Positions 17,500 to 30,724 of a DNA stretch of 64,000 bases are shown here, in pieces; position 1 is the first letter of the stretch, and each line of letters begins with the position of its first letter. The notes beneath the pieces were generated by a model. That model saw only the letters and a program-made list of their open reading frames with translations. It was not told the origin of the DNA and did not search any database. A program made the position numbers and the translations under genes. Source of the stretch: Cichorium intybus (Eukaryota > Streptophyta > Magnoliopsida > Asterales > Asteraceae); assembly GCA_023525715.1 (NCBI GenBank), contig CM042012.1:38873189-38937188 (forward strand). Reading direction: 5' to 3'.

Positions 17500-19724
17500 T
17501 CACTCGGCTTGGATTAAATGAGCACGTAAACTTCTTTCTTTTTCCTGTATCATTCGAGACTTCAAATCAAAAAAGATTTAGTAAACAAAAGCACTTATTA
17601 GTTTGTTCATTTCGGACTGTGCAAAGATTAAGTCTATGGTAAAATTTAGAATTTGTAACATAAACATAGTTTAAATATTAAAATGCAAGTTAATGGTTCA
17701 CCTTAAGCGAAGCAACGACAAGCATCAATGTTTGCAGCTCAGCCAAAGACTCTTTTTCTTGTTTGGCGATAATTGAAAGTTCGGTTAACAAATAACATGA
17801 CTTTTCCGCCTGTTTTAAAAACCATGACATTTTAGAAAATTTACACTGTACTATTGTATCTCAATTGAAAAAAATAATATATAATTATCACCTGACAACA
17901 TAATTTTGGGACCGTTGATTCTATATCTTCCAAGAGTCTCGTTGTGGTGTCCAATGCGTCACGAACCGCTAAAATATCTCCCTATGTATTGCCAATATGA
18001 TTAGCTTTGGACTGTGACAGTAGTAGCTAATGTATATAAAGCACGGCATAGTGTTTTAAATATATCTTTAAGTTTATAAATGAATTAATATATTATGACG
18101 ATATGAGTTATTAAATACTTTTTGAAACTTGCAAAACATATAATTGCAACAAAGTTAATAATACCTTAGAATCATGGACTAACGGAATATTAACTGATGC
18201 CACGGACAATTTTCTAACCATTCGTCCTACAGCTTCAATGTTTTTAGCCTCCAATCTCGACCATTTTTCTAGCAAGAATAATTGTGAATTCATAATATTA
18301 TACAATTTGATGTTGTTTTTGAGCTTTTGTACTTCTGTTCGCTTTACCATGTTGGAATTTCGTATTGCAAGTATATTGAGCCATGCGTTGAACGTTTTCT
18401 TCTGCATCAAAAAAGAACTATAAACGTAAGATATAACGGAATCATTGCTTAATTACGTATTGGATCTTACCTGCTATTATAAAGATGGAACCCATTACAT
18501 AAGTAGGTGAAATGAGAACATAAAAGGACATGCTCAAAATTAATCCAATATTATAAGAAAAGGAATCATATCCAGTGTGAGGGTAAAATGAGAACATTTT
18601 GAAACCGCTACTCAAAACGTTACTATTAGTAGCGTTTAAAAAACCTAGCTTGTTAGCTAGCTTATAAGTTAGTTTTTGGATTTCCAAACATGTCAAACTA
18701 AAAAAGCTCGAAAAAAACGTTAGTTTATACGCTAGCTGTGACGCGCCAAACATAGCCTAAAGCGACTTATAACATGAATAAATTATAGAGTCTAGTCGTT
18801 GCGTCTGAATGTTAAATGACTGGAATCTTGAAAGTGGGGTTTTGGGATCAAACTCAGGAATATTTTTTAAGCGTTGGTGTTCTACGATCTACCTTTTAAA
18901 TAAAATGTTTGTGATCAAGTGAAGACTAAAATTTCAAATATGTTCGATCAAGAAGAAATGTTATGTTGAATTAAAAAGATAATTTCGACTTATTTATATA
19001 ATAGTGAGTGCACGTAAAATATAAAAATAGTTAAAAAAACGGATGGTAGCCGAAGTTGTCCGGAATTAAATTATTAACTTTTTTTAAACATGTCAGTTAC
19101 CTCCGCCACGGTTTTGACGGTGGACATGGCGGCCTCAGCTCGAGCATTTGCGAACCTCCATTGCAATAACCGATTGTTCATCATTTTGGAGTAATGCCGA
19201 TCTGCTTCTTCCGACGACGTCACTTTTTTTTGCCTAAAGTACTTTAAAACTCCGCTGATTCTACCGCCGCCACCCTGATCACCGCTGGTCCTGCCACCTG
19301 GATTTGGCGACTTTGGCGGCACCACCGCCGTCTTAATAGGCGCAGGCCTCCCTGGCGACAAAGCCCATGCGGAAGGAGATGTAGGCTTTCTTCGTGGCAA
19401 AAGCTTAACAAACGTTCCGTCTCCATTGCTACAGACGTCTGCAGCCTTCTTCTTACCCGCCGGATTAGTAACCCCAGTATTGATTTTCATCTGATTCGAA
19501 AGGTTAATCATGAAACTATTTACTTCCATTTCCTTATGATTTCTCGTTTTCGCAGTGGATCTTGAGCGCGATTTGGTGACGGCGTTTGATTTGTTGGATA
19601 ATGTAGCGGTGAACGGCGGAGATGTAGCTGGGTTTTCGCTTTTGCAACGTATCAGGCGGGGCAACGGTTGTTTTCCGACGGGTGATGGTTGGTGACGGCC
19701 ACTGGAACGGGGACGATGATCCAT
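17500..19724 (-). CDS. QWRF motif-containing protein (AUG8/EDE1-SCO3 family), 5 exons
   Basis: Members of this plant family bind microtubules, some as augmin subunit 8. Exons in transcription order are 19724-19101, 18401-18165, 17981-17892, 17809-17702 and 17544-17500 (1104 nt, 367 aa). The start is the Met of MDHRPRSSGRHQ; an in-frame Met 114 bp upstream (19838) is less likely because its leader has no family similarity. Residues 1-165 are basic, Ser/Pro-rich and disordered, as expected for the microtubule-binding part. NRLLQWRFANARAEAAM contains the QWRF motif at 188-191. The C-terminal exons form a helical domain (FNAWLNILAIRNSN, RLLEDIESTVPKL) and end EKERSLRAHLIQAE. The size fits short members such as QWRF7. 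All introns are GT-AG. Confidence 0.9.
18590..18760. repeat. Possible MITE-like repeat in QWRF intron 1
   Basis: The segment ends with a TTTGGCGCGTCAC-type sequence (ctgtgacgcgccaaac). It contains repeated gctagctta / agctagctta blocks in both orientations, a pattern frequent in short non-autonomous elements. Boundaries and target duplications were not resolved. Confidence 0.35.
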
Positions 19725-19838
19725 TTTGAATTTGTGGTAGTTTCGGGAAACTAATTGGCTCAATTTATACGGGTTGAGGGTTGCATGGAAGTCAACCTTT
19801 GACTTAATTATGCATGTAATGTTGAGACTTGAGAGCAC

Positions 19839-20829
19839 GTTACGGTTGTTGGGTTAAGTCAACTTTTGAACCATGCAATGTTGAGAGCATGTAGTCTTTT
19901 CTTGGAGTTTTGTACCAAAGTATTTTTTTAAAATATTTACCAAAGTATGGTTCTTTTAAAAGTATTTACATAAAGATGGTTAAAAGAGTTTTTATATATG
20001 AAATGTGGACGTCACCTTTTTATTATATAAAAAAAAGACACAGATAAGTTTTACCAACGTCATCTCCTTTTTTTTCTTGTCGGAAACACGAGCATTTAGG
20101 CAAGGTTTGACCGGCAATGCATGTGGGGGCGAAGGTTCACCAGTTCAACGTGGGTAAACAAAAACTCACCGATGATATGCGACGGTTTGGTGCAATTGTT
20201 ATCGATGCTCGCAACTGTAGTTAACTCTCCTTTCGGTTTGTCTTTGCTTGAACATTTACATTCATCATGACTGGTTATTATAATTTAGGTTTCTGGATTT
20301 AGCCTTTACTAATTAGACCATGTGTTTCTTTTATTTTGCAGGAAAAATGATGATTATAGTACAAATTGAAATTGCAGGTGGATTTTCAATTGTGTGGAAC
20401 ACATGGATTATATTTTCAGTTGCTTTATGACCCTTTGACCTCCTCTTCCCCCATACACATAGCCTATGACCCTATCCTCTTCCTCCGTTGAAGCAACAAT
20501 TAAGATATCTGAACATATAAAATTTCCAGCTGATTTGATCTTTCGTATAATCTATAAAAATTTAAATGGTCTTCGTTTCTTCTGAGTGATACAAAGGATA
20601 TGGGAAATAGATGTCGTTTATTCGTTTTTGAATTTTTTTTAATAAAGGAAAGTGGGGTCCACATGCATAATAACTACTTTCACTATGTATTTGTAAATAA
20701 TCTTAAAACTACTATACATCCGTAAATATTTTCTCAAAATACAAGGATTAGGTCAAAAACTCTCTTTTCTTGCCAAAGTTTGCCATCACTTGTATTTAGG
20801 GATTTTTAAAGTATCTATATATTGCTATA
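19839..20829. other. Intergenic, nothing recognised
   Basis: Upstream region of the QWRF gene. It includes the repeated phrase accaaagta around 19912-19945 and AT-rich stretches. There is no coding signal. Confidence 0.5.
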
Positions 20830-21300
20830 GTTAGGTACGGGTAGGGTTAGTTCATGGAAGATTAACCTTATCGAAATCATATTTCGGAAAGTTAATCGAA
20901 ACGAAAAACCTGGTTAACTGGCTTTCGATTAACCTATTTTTCCGGTTAATTAGGTTATGCGGTTAACCTATTAACCGTCTACGAATTAAAAAATATGTTT
21001 CAAAACTAAAAAACTCCATATTAATATACAAAATAACGACAATCATTCAGAAAGAGAAATATAGGTTTAAAGTTCAAACAAATATCATCAAAATAACTAC
21101 AAAAAGTAAATAATGTCATCGTCTTATAGTTTTGCATTTCAATAACTCTCTGTATTTTGCATATCTTATATTGGATCAAATATTATCATATTAAGGAAAT
21201 AAAAAACCCGGTTTTTCGGTTAACCATCCATGTTATAAAACATGAACCGTAATCGAACCGAAAAGTCGAAAATTTTAGCGGTTCGGTTAACCATAATTGT
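20830..21300. repeat. Degenerate repeat rich in GGTTAACC / CGGTTCGGTT blocks
   Basis: Both ends carry related inverted blocks (cggttaattaggttatgcgg on the left; gcggttcggttaacc on the right) around an AT-rich middle. This looks like a non-autonomous repeat common in plants. The superfamily cannot be assigned from one copy. Confidence 0.45.
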
Positions 21301-22290
21301 TGCAGTTCTTCTGATCACAACGATTGTGTCAAGGCTATAGTGTCAAGAAAGCAGACACTAGCAATGCAGGGCCATAACTATTCTGATCACAACCATAACA
21401 GTCGAAAAGTCGAAAGTCAAGGCTATAGTGTCGGGCAAGCAGACACTGGCAATATGCATTGCTTGCCTTAGCAACGTGTTTCCAGAAAATGCGTAGGTCT
21501 AGCCTATTTAGTTATTAGGTCATTCCATCTTTATTTACATGCGCCTGCCTTTGTATGTTTTAGTTATGCTATGATTGTGTATTCAATGAGAATGCTCTAT
21601 ACAAATATGAAACCCCCAGTAGAACCATACAACCAGAAAAAAGAAATATAGATTGAGTTTGATGAAATTTTAGAAGACGACATTGTGAGACCTATCGGTT
21701 GTATATAACTATGTGAAAGTTCTAAAAACAGTGGAAGCTCGGATGATCCAGGAGATAGTGAGAGCACAATAGATAATGAGAGTTCCGGTGATGAAGTTGT
21801 AGATGATACAGAAATTAAACCTTACACTATCCGAAGCTCCACTAAAAAAGGAAGAAATACAGTCAGATACTCTCTTTTAGTTCACTGTTTGTTATCAATA
21901 GAGAATGATGAATCTAAATGTTATATAGAGGCCTTGAGTATGAAATACTTCATATCCTAGAAGAATGTTATAGAAGATGAGTTGAGTTCAACTTACAAGA
22001 ACCACGCATGGTCATGCTCAAGCTACTAGCAAATAAGAAAACACTACAGAACAAGTTGGTGTTTGGGGTTAAAGATGAAATAGATTGCAACAAAATGTGC
22101 GAGGAAATATTAGCAGGCAAGGGTTTTCAATAGAATTGAGGGGTTGCCTACAATAATATATTCTCTGCAGTTGTGAAGATGACTACAATAAGGTTTGTCT
22201 TGGGTATTGTGGCTGCAGAAGTCTCCATTTAGAGCTTGCTAACTCCAACATATTTTGCTAGATTCAAGATATCGTCATCATTCCCTAAAG
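21301..22290 (+). mobile_element. Ty1/copia relic: integrase-RT linker and RT start
   Basis: On the plus strand, 21560-21700 reads CVFNENALYKYETPS, then DEILEDDIVRPI. 21830-21960 gives RSSTKKGRNTVRYSLL and CYIEAL, the region before copia RT. 22040-22240 gives LQNKLVFGVKDEID and VVKMTTIRFVLGIVAAE, the RT start. Stops and frameshifts are present. At 21310-21460 a block containing caaggctatagtgtc and agcagacact is present twice. Confidence 0.7.
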
Positions 22291-22295
22291 CTTTG

Positions 22296-22550
22296 AGCCC
22301 AAATCCAAGTATAAGGCTCATTTGTTAAACGAGCTCGAGCCGAGCCTGTCACCAAGCTCGATTAGGCTCGCGAGCCCTAAACGAGCCTATATATAATATA
22401 AATTTTGTTTTATTTTTATATAAATTAAAATTAAAACATATTTAGTCATATAAATTAAGTAAGTTGTTATTTTCCTACATTAGAGTAAACGAGTTTCTTA
22501 ACGAGTTCGAGTCAAGCTTAAGCTCATTTATGCTTGTCAGAAAATAAACG

Positions 22551-22584
<34 letters not shown>

Positions 22585-22728
22585 AGCCTGCATCTTTCTT
22601 AATGAGCCCGAGCCAAGCTTGGGACCATAAAGCTCGTAACGAGCCGAGCCTGAGCCGAGCCCTATATATTTCTTAACGAGCCCGAGCCGAGCTTGGTCAG
22701 GCTCGGGCTCGGCTCGTTTGCACCCCTA
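22296..22728. mobile_element. Truncated hAT-type GAGCC-rich element, second copy
   Basis: It matches the interior and right end of 10744-11394, including ggctcggctcgtttgcacccct at the right end. It lacks the left terminal repeat, starting within the block tataaggctc. It sits directly after the copia RT relic. Confidence 0.75.
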
Positions 22729-23733
22729 ATGGTAATATACCAACAGGGTATGCTACATTTTTATTCTAGGAGTAACGAATAACCCAGTTTTAACATCATT
22801 GAGTCTAGTTCATAAACTGAGAACTCGTCGATGTCTACTAGATCAAAACATCTCATGTCACCTTCAACATACATATATGGTGTTTGGAAGCTTGGTAAAC
22901 TTGCCACGATAATGAAGCTCTATGGTAAACATTGTGGGTGCACCCTCTACGGAAAAAACATAGAACATTAAGTTGTTAAGGTGTCAGATGTTTATTGACT
23001 TTGCTACTCAAATCATGAAGAAAAACATAGAATTTAAACAAAAAGGATTATAGGAACTCACTGTAAATGCTTGAGGTGTCATACGTATGGTTTTATGGCT
23101 TGATGGTCCACATTACAAACAACATTTTCAGTTGTAATGCAAAAACATAACATAATTTTGATGATCTTGATTAGGGTTTTCACGTTGTTTACGCTAATGA
23201 AAAAGAAAGAGTAGTTGACGAGGCTAACAAATATTTAGGGATCATAAATGAGATATCACTTAAGTAAACTCTTTTTAATTATGACGCTAATACCTTCGTG
23301 AAGTAAAGACATTTTTGCCATCGTGTGCTGTGCACGTGAAGGGCTTAACAGCCACAAAGTAACGACCGTTAAATCTAGGGACCATAACCACAAAGTAAGT
23401 TCTTGATAAAGACTATTTCCACGATTTTGAAAACTTGGAAATCCTATTTACAGATTGCATACAACAGGGACCATTTTTGCAATTTTGTCAAATTTTGACT
23501 ATACAATCCAAAAACATGCCCCTAGAACTCTAAACCACTGCAATAAACGACGGCATAGCACTCTTTCCCGCCAAATCTTTCCCAATCGCAGGGTGAATTT
23601 TGGGGAAAAGGAAAGGAAGAACGACAATCGCTTGTTGTTGTTGATGATTATGCGAATTGAAATCGGTTCAGAAATCTGCGTCACTGGTATAATCGGTAGT
23701 TAACATATTGTAGTTGGCGACAAAACCCTAAAG
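22729..23733. other. Intergenic, SMC6 upstream region
   Basis: The left part is degenerate and probably repeat-derived. The right part (about 23450-23733) should hold the SMC6 promoter and 5' UTR. It includes caaaaccctaaag just before the start codon, a telo-box-like ACCCTAA core common in cell-cycle and housekeeping promoters. No TATA box is clear. Confidence 0.45.
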
Positions 23734-26700
23734 ATGGCAGATGCTAGGGTTTTCAATGGACCAGCCGAGGCTTTGCAAGCAGGCGTCATCACCAAAATCC
23801 GATTAGAGAACTTCATGTGCCATAGTCATATGGAAATTGATATTGGCGACCGTGTTAATTTCATCACCGGACAAAACGGAAGTCAGTGGAGCCATGGCTC
23901 TTTTATTATTTAGACATCATTTCTCTTTCAAAAGTTTATCACGTTTGAGTGGTCTTTTTTATCTTATAGGTGGAAAGAGTGCGATACTTACGGCGTTGTG
24001 TATTGCTTTTGGATGTCGAGCAAAAAGTACAGACAGGGCAACGACATTGAAGGATTTTATAAAGACTGGTTGCAGGTTTGTATGGTCATTGGTGTAGGTG
24101 GTTAAATTATGTTTCTTACTTATGTGATAGGTTTAGTTTGTGTCAGAAATCGTAAGATTGTAGCTTTGTAAAGGTTAATTATGTCCTCTCTATCGTTATT
24201 CCCAAATGATGCACGATCTTTGTCTTGATACTTTGATACTTGTTTCCAGCTACGCCCTTGTTCATTTGGAAATTAAAAATCAAGGGGAGGATGCTTTTAA
24301 GCCTGACACTTATGGAGATATCATTATATTAGAGCGCAGGATCACTGAATCAACCAGTACTAGCGTTCTCAAAGATCATCAAGGTTTTTGGCTTACTTTC
24401 TCTTCCCTTCTTTTATTGAAATTTAAATTCTATATTTGTCAATATGCTGCTAGTTATAAACTTTCAGTTCAATCTTTGCCTAGTGTTTTCTTGCATCATG
24501 TTTGTTTACTTTTCTCTTTTACTCAAGATGTTATATGTAACAGGAAAAAAAGTAGCTGGCAGAAGAGAAGACATCCGTGAGCTTGTGGAACATTTTAATG
24601 TGTGTATCTGCTTAAATCTCACATGTTGCTTTTATCATATATACACCACATCATGTTTTAATCTTATACATGTTCTAAACATCTGGCATTTACATGTCCA
24701 GATTGATGTTGAGAATCCTTGTGTGGTCATGAGCCAGGACAAAAGCAGAGAGTTTTTGCATTCAGGGAATGACAAAGATAAATTTAAGGTCATTTTTCAT
24801 TGACATGTATACATCTGGTTGTAAAATCTTTATAGGGTCCTTTTTCTAACATAATTGTTGTACAGTTCTTTTTCAAGGCAACACTTTTAAGTCAAGTGGA
24901 TGATCTATTGAAAAGTGTCAAAGACAATCTTGACAAGGCAAATAGTGAGGTTGTTGAGTTGGAAAGGTCAATAGCACCTATAGAAAAGGAATTAAATGAC
25001 TTACAAGTAAAGATTAAAAGCATGGAACATATTGAAGAAATTTCTCAAAAAGTGCAATTGTTAACCAAAAAATGTGCATGGTCACTTGTATATGACATAG
25101 ACAAACAAATCCATGAAGAGACAGCGAGGATTAAAAAATATGAAGAAAGGATACCACAGTGTCAAGCCCGAATTGATCAGCAAATTGTAAGTAAAAGAGT
25201 TTACATACTTTGTGTATACTTTTGATTTTTGGGTATTTTTTAATACTTATGAGAATGTATTTTTCAGGCAAAAGTAGCAGACTTGCAGGATTGTTTAGAC
25301 AAAAAGAAAGCTCAAAGTGCCATTATGATGGAAAGTACTTCAAAAGCAAGGAAAAGGAAGAGTGAATTGGAGCAGAAACTATCTTTGGTATGTTTAAAAA
25401 ATTGAGGGTCTGTTTCTTTTTTATCCTCATTCAGTCCTATATAGATAAAGTGGCTGAATCGGTAATAATAAAGTGTTGTATACATAAAGATTTTAACTTG
25501 GGACTGAACGAACTGTCTGAATCTAAGTAAATGACTTTTTTATCCTTTTCTTTAGAAATAATGGAAATTACATTGAGTTTTTCATACTAATAAAAATATT
25601 TATTTACAAGGCTACCAAAGAGAGGATTGAGTTAGAGCAAGAATACGGGCGCAGAAGGAACAATGTTGTTAAAATGGCTAAAAGAATCAAGTTACTTGAG
25701 CAACAAATCAGTGATGTCAGTGAACAACATATGAAAGACACACAGGTTTTATGTCTATATAATCTTTACTTACATAAGTTTAATATTTAGCAATTTATAA
25801 TGAAAGTGGAATATAATTTCCTATCTGGATTGTTTAGGCTGAAGAACATGAGATGGCGAAAAAAATGAAGGAGCTTCAAGATGAGATCAATGTTGCTGAG
25901 TCAGATTGTCAAAGGTTTTATTTTGTTTCATTAGTCTTGTGTACGTAAGAGTAATTTGTTATTAACAATTTGTTATTATTTAGATTGAAGAAAATTGAGG
26001 ATGATGCGGCTGAAAAGTTAGCTAATGCAAGAGATGAGCTTAGAGAAATCACTTCTGAGGTATGAAATTGCTTAGTGGAGTCATCAGTCATGATTTACTA
26101 CATTTTTTTATTCGGTTTTATAAAAAATGCATCTTTATTTATTTCTTTATATTTTTTTCTCTTCCAGATTGATGAGTGTGAAAAGAAAATCAGTGAGAGT
26201 CGACGTCGAATTAATGACCTGCGATTGAATCAGACAAACAAGGTCTGGAAATTTCTTATTTTCACAAATTGCAGGAAATAACAATGTACTTTACTGAGTT
26301 CATTCTTTTTACCAATGTGGGCAATGTAATTGACTTTTTACCCATAATAGCAATATGTTAACGTTTATTTAATCATAATAGCAATGTACTTGCATGTTTG
26401 TAAAGATAATAGCAATGTCTAACTTATAATAACAACATACTTGCAATTCTTTACTCATAATAGCAACATATATGATTTATACCAATAATAGTTATAATAG
26501 GAATATGTATCAAATAAAGTACATTTCCCATATTGGTAGCAAAATGTAACTACATTGACATTATAGGTAAAAAAACAAAGTACATTGCTTTTATCAGTGT
26601 AGAAATGTAAGTACGTTGCCATTATGGGTAAAAAGTAAAGTACATTGCTAATATTGGTGAAGAAATGTAAGTACGTTGCTATTAAGGGTAAAAAGTAAAG

Positions 26701-29700
26701 TACATCGCCAAAGTATGTTGCTATTCTATGCAATATGCCCTTTCTTATTTATGAGGAATTTTTTTTATTAAGATTGTAGCTTTTTGGTGTATTTCTTTTT
26801 TAAAAGGTGACAGCATTTGGAGGAGTCAAAGTTACTAATCTTCTAAAATCTATTGAGAGGAACCACCACAAGTTCAAAAAACCTCCCATTGGTCCTTTAG
26901 GAGCACATGTGGTCAGTGTCAAATAAATAAATAAATAATTAATTAATTATCATCCCTGTTTTTCTTATATCTTTATACGGGGATTTAATTTATATTTTAT
27001 AATCACAGGCATTGATTCAAGGTGACAAATGGGCTGTTGCTGTTGAAAATGCTGTTGGCAAGTTGCTTAATGCTTTCATAGTCACAGATCATAAAGATTC
27101 CCGTTTATTAAGATCATGTGCTAGAGACGCAAACTACCACAACCTTCAAATTATTATATATGATTTTTCTATACCAAGGTATGTTTATTTATTAATTTTA
27201 TATCATAATAAAAGTTGCTAACTTGTGACGATTAATCTTGCATGTAGGCTGCAAATTCCAAATCACATGCTTCCTCAAACAAATCACCCAACTACAATTT
27301 CAGTAATACAATCCGACAGTCCAACAGTAGTCAATGTCTTGATAGATATGGTAATAATGACATCACCATTTTCCTATTTTTTTAATTTCCTATTTGTGAA
27401 AAAATAAAAAAACCGATGTGTATTTTTGTAGGGTTCAGCTGAGAGACAAGTGCTTGTAAGAGACTATGATATGGGAAAAACGGTTGCTTTTGACCAAAGA
27501 ATTTCAAATCTCAAGGAGGTTTACACGTTAGAGGGTCATAGGATGTAAGATTAATATAATTATTAATTCACTTTTGTTTTTTTGTTTTTTATAAAGTATA
27601 AAGATGATATATTGGTTTGTTTTTAGGTTTTCTCGTGGTTCAGCACAGACGATTTTACCCCCGAATAGGAACTCAAGGAGTGGGCGTCTTTGTAGTTCAT
27701 TTGATGATCAAATTAAAGTTCATGAAAGAGAAGTTTCACACATGAATGAACACGTTAAAGAAATTCGCGGGAAGAAGAGAAGTTTTGAAGATGAGGTTCG
27801 GAATCTTCAAAGGGAATTAGAGAACGCAAAAGTAAGATGCCCATATTGGAATTTGAGATCTTTTTTAGACTAAATTACATTTTTGGTCCCAAAAACTTAT
27901 CTTGCGAATCTGGTCTTTATTTTGAAGTTTCCAAACAAGATATGTTAATATATAAGCAAGGGAATATTATTTTTTGTTTAAAGAAAGATATATTAATATT
28001 ATAAAATATAAATAATGTGAATTAATATATTAAGTTATTAACAAATGATTCAATTTATAATACACACGAAAAATCTTCGTGCAAATATTAAATGTTTCAA
28101 ACATTAATTAGCAGATAAGAGAAAATAATAAATCTGGTTCATGTGGTATATGGTATACATTTTTCTTTTTATCTTTTCAGTTTTGGTCCAAGGGCAAAAT
28201 GGCCATTTTAACAAATTTAACGTTGACTTAGCGGAAACACGGACCAAAATCATTAGGAAACTGGAAAATAAGGACTAAATTCGCTAGAGAAGACTTTTTG
28301 CGACTAAAATGGAAAAAATCAGCTATAGTCACTAATATTCATTATTTTAATACTTGTGTTTTTCACGATCCTTTTTTATTTTTATTTATTTTTGATTTAG
28401 AGACAACGCGTGGGTTCAGAAAAGTGGTTAATGTCCAAGAATTTTGGACTAAAAGATTTGAAGAATTCACTTGCTGCAGAAGCAGCAACTTCATCTGTAT
28501 CTAATGTTGATGAGCTCCACCAAGAAGTTTTGGTTTGTGTTAAATTACCACTTTGCCCCTTTAAACAGATTCATGTTACCTGTCTCCTTTAATCCAACTA
28601 TTTATTTTTTTTACCATATCCAGAAATTAGAAAACGATAAATTTGAATTTGAGAGTTCACTTGAGAAGATTCAAGACAGATTAAAGGAAGCTGAAGCTAA
28701 AGCAAATGAACTTAAAGTCTCATTTGAAGAGCTTTGTGGTATTTTTATTTATTTATAAAAAGTATTATCATCTATATTTATACAGACTTTAATACATTTT
28801 TTATTCCTTTTTTATACAGAATCCGCGAAAGCTGACATCAGCGCTCTGGACAAAGCATCCCGTGAGTTGACACAGATTGAGGAGGATTTACGTTCTGCTG
28901 AAGCGGTAATTTAATTTTATTGATGTAATATATTTTTTTATAATTTTTTTTATAACTTAATTCCTATGTAGGAAAAACGCCATTATGAAGGACTTATGCA
29001 GCAAAAGGTCCACAAGGGAATTGAAACTGCAAAGCAAAAATACCAGGAATTGGAAAGTGAACGAAAGGTGTGTGTGTATTTTTTTTATAAGATGTAAAAA
29101 ATCCATCTGCATTGGACTTATTCAACAGTGATGTAATGGTTTTAAATATAAAAATACAGGTAAGTTATGAGAAAGCTTCAATCATATGTCCTGAAAGTGA
29201 AATTGAAACTTTAGGAGGATGTGATGATACCACATCAGAACAACTCCAAGCACATCTCAAAAGGCTTAAATTAAGACTTCAACAAGAAACTCAAAGGCAC
29301 CACGAATCCATTGAGGAACTTCGAATGTTGCATGATAAAAAAGCACGCAAGATTTTAAAACAACAACAAACTTACAAAGCTTTTAGAGAAAAACTCTCTG
29401 TAAGCCAACTATTTATTTATTCCCCCTTAAATTGTTTTTCTTTTCTTTTAATATCTTTCCGATATTAAATTACTTTTGTTTCTTGTTATCTTCATACCAA
29501 ATTCAGGCAATTCATACGGCTCTTGACAAACGATGGAGCAAGTTTCAGAGAAATGCTACCCTTTTAAAGAGACAGCTGACGTGGCAGTACGATGAATGAT
29601 TTTCCACCTATTTCTTAATTTCTAGAAAATTGTTGATCAATATGAAACTAATTTTACATATTTAATGTTGTGTGGTAGGTTTAATGGGCATCTCAGAAAG

Positions 29701-30724
29701 AAAGGGATCAGTGGGCATATTAAAGTTAGTTATGAAGAACAGAAGCTTTCAATAGAGGCAAGTAACCTAAATGCTCGAGTAATATATGTTTTTGGTCCCT
29801 GTTCCCACGTAAAATGACTGTATTACCCTTTCTGATTATTCTGTTTTGAAAAAGTTTATTATATGACTTTGCGGAGAGAGGTGGGGTAGGGTTGGTGGGC
29901 CCAAAGTAATATAATAATAATTTGATGTTTAAATATTAGAGAAGGGTTTTATAGTCATTATACATAGATAGAACATGGACCAGGAATGTTACAAAAACCG
30001 AAAATAAGGACCCGATTTGCAAGAAAAAGTTTTTTGTGACCGAATTGAAAAAATCAGTCTGAGGACCAAAAATGTATTTTATTTAAAATACTTTACCAAA
30101 TGCAAGTAAACCCTAATATTGGTTATTATTCAGGTTAAGATGCCCCAAGATGCAACTAGCAGCAATGTTCGCGACACTAGAGGGCTTTCAGGTTTCTTTT
30201 TATTTGATTTATCGATTATATCAAAATCAATTTTTTTTTTAATTTCTTTTTAATGTTTATAAACATTTACTTTATGATGATTGAACAGGAGGAGAGCGAT
30301 CATTTTCAACATTATGTTTTGCCTTAGCACTTCATGAGATGACAGAAGCTCCATTTCGAGCTATGGATGAGTTTGATGTGTTTATGGTAATTAATTACTT
30401 TTAACTGATTTATTATTATTATTAATTTAACTAGTAAAGTTGTACAAGTATTTTTCACAAATAATAATTGTTTATTGGTGTTGTAATTCCAGGATGCTGT
30501 GAGTAGGAAAATAAGCTTGGACACGATTGTGGATTTTGCTCTGGCACAAGGATCTCAGTGGATATTTATTACACCTCATGATATAAGGTAATCACTATTT
30601 ATTATTATTATTTAAATTCAATGATTACGATAGAAAAATCTAATTACTTTTTATATGCTTTTGCAGCATGGTAAAACATGATGAGAGGATAAAGAAGCAA
30701 CAAATGGCTGCTCCTCGTTCATAA
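23734..30724 (+). CDS. SMC6: SMC6 (structural maintenance of chromosomes 6), 27 exons
   Basis: ATPase of the SMC5/6 complex, which acts in the nucleus in recombinational DNA repair. 27 exons: 23734-23881, 23970-24075, 24250-24383, 24544-24599, 24702-24788, 24866-25186, 25268-25387, 25611-25745, 25838-25914, 25984-26059, 26168-26242, 26807-26911, 27009-27178, 27248-27350, 27432-27544, 27627-27831, 28401-28532, 28624-28738, 28820-28905, 28972-29067, 29160-29399, 29507-29586, 29679-29757, 30134-30191, 30289-30386, 30493-30587, 30667-30724. Total 3168 nt, 1055 aa, about the length of Arabidopsis SMC6B. Walker A is GQNGSGKS at 46-53. Coiled coils follow to about 445, the hinge lies at about 446-640, then the returning coil. 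The ABC signature LSGGERSFST and Walker B FRAMDEFDVFMD are near the C-terminus, which ends QQMAAPRS. All introns are GT-AG except intron 23, which starts GCAAGT. Confidence 0.96.
26255..26752. repeat. MITE-like repeat in SMC6 intron 11
   Basis: It has the same end motifs as 2161-2460: left ttgcaggaaataacaatgta, right ttgctattctatgcaatatg followed by cccttt. The interior repeats a 'gtaaagtacattgc ... gaaatgtaagtacgttgc' unit several times, which makes it longer than the other copies. Confidence 0.6.
27868..28340. repeat. Non-autonomous repeat in SMC6 intron 16
   Basis: It starts near acatttttggtcccaaaaac and ends near a complementary 'ggactaaattcgctag ... gcgactaaaatgg' block. A related segment lies in intron 23 (about 29787-30082), with tttttggtccct at one end and gaggaccaaaaatgta at the other. 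Confidence 0.5.
29758..29763 (+). other. Non-canonical GC splice donor (SMC6 intron 23)
   Basis: The exon ends ...TCAATAGAG and the intron begins GCAAGT. Joining to 30134 gives SIE-VKMPQDAT, the conserved order. No usable GT preserves this reading. GCAAGT is the usual consensus of the minor GC-AG class. Confidence 0.85.
29787..30082. repeat. Non-autonomous repeat in SMC6 intron 23
   Basis: The ends are tttttggtccct and the inverted gaggaccaaaaatgta. The segment resembles the one in intron 16. It is located just inside the GC-AG intron. Confidence 0.5.

Noticed and set aside
19244..19426. Minus-strand frame rich in Arg, Leu and His
   Set aside because: It is a second frame of the QWRF gene's first exon.
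19725..19838. Upstream Met giving a 38-residue extension of the QWRF protein
   Set aside because: The extension has no resemblance to family N-termini, while MDHRPRSSGRHQ fits the usual basic start.
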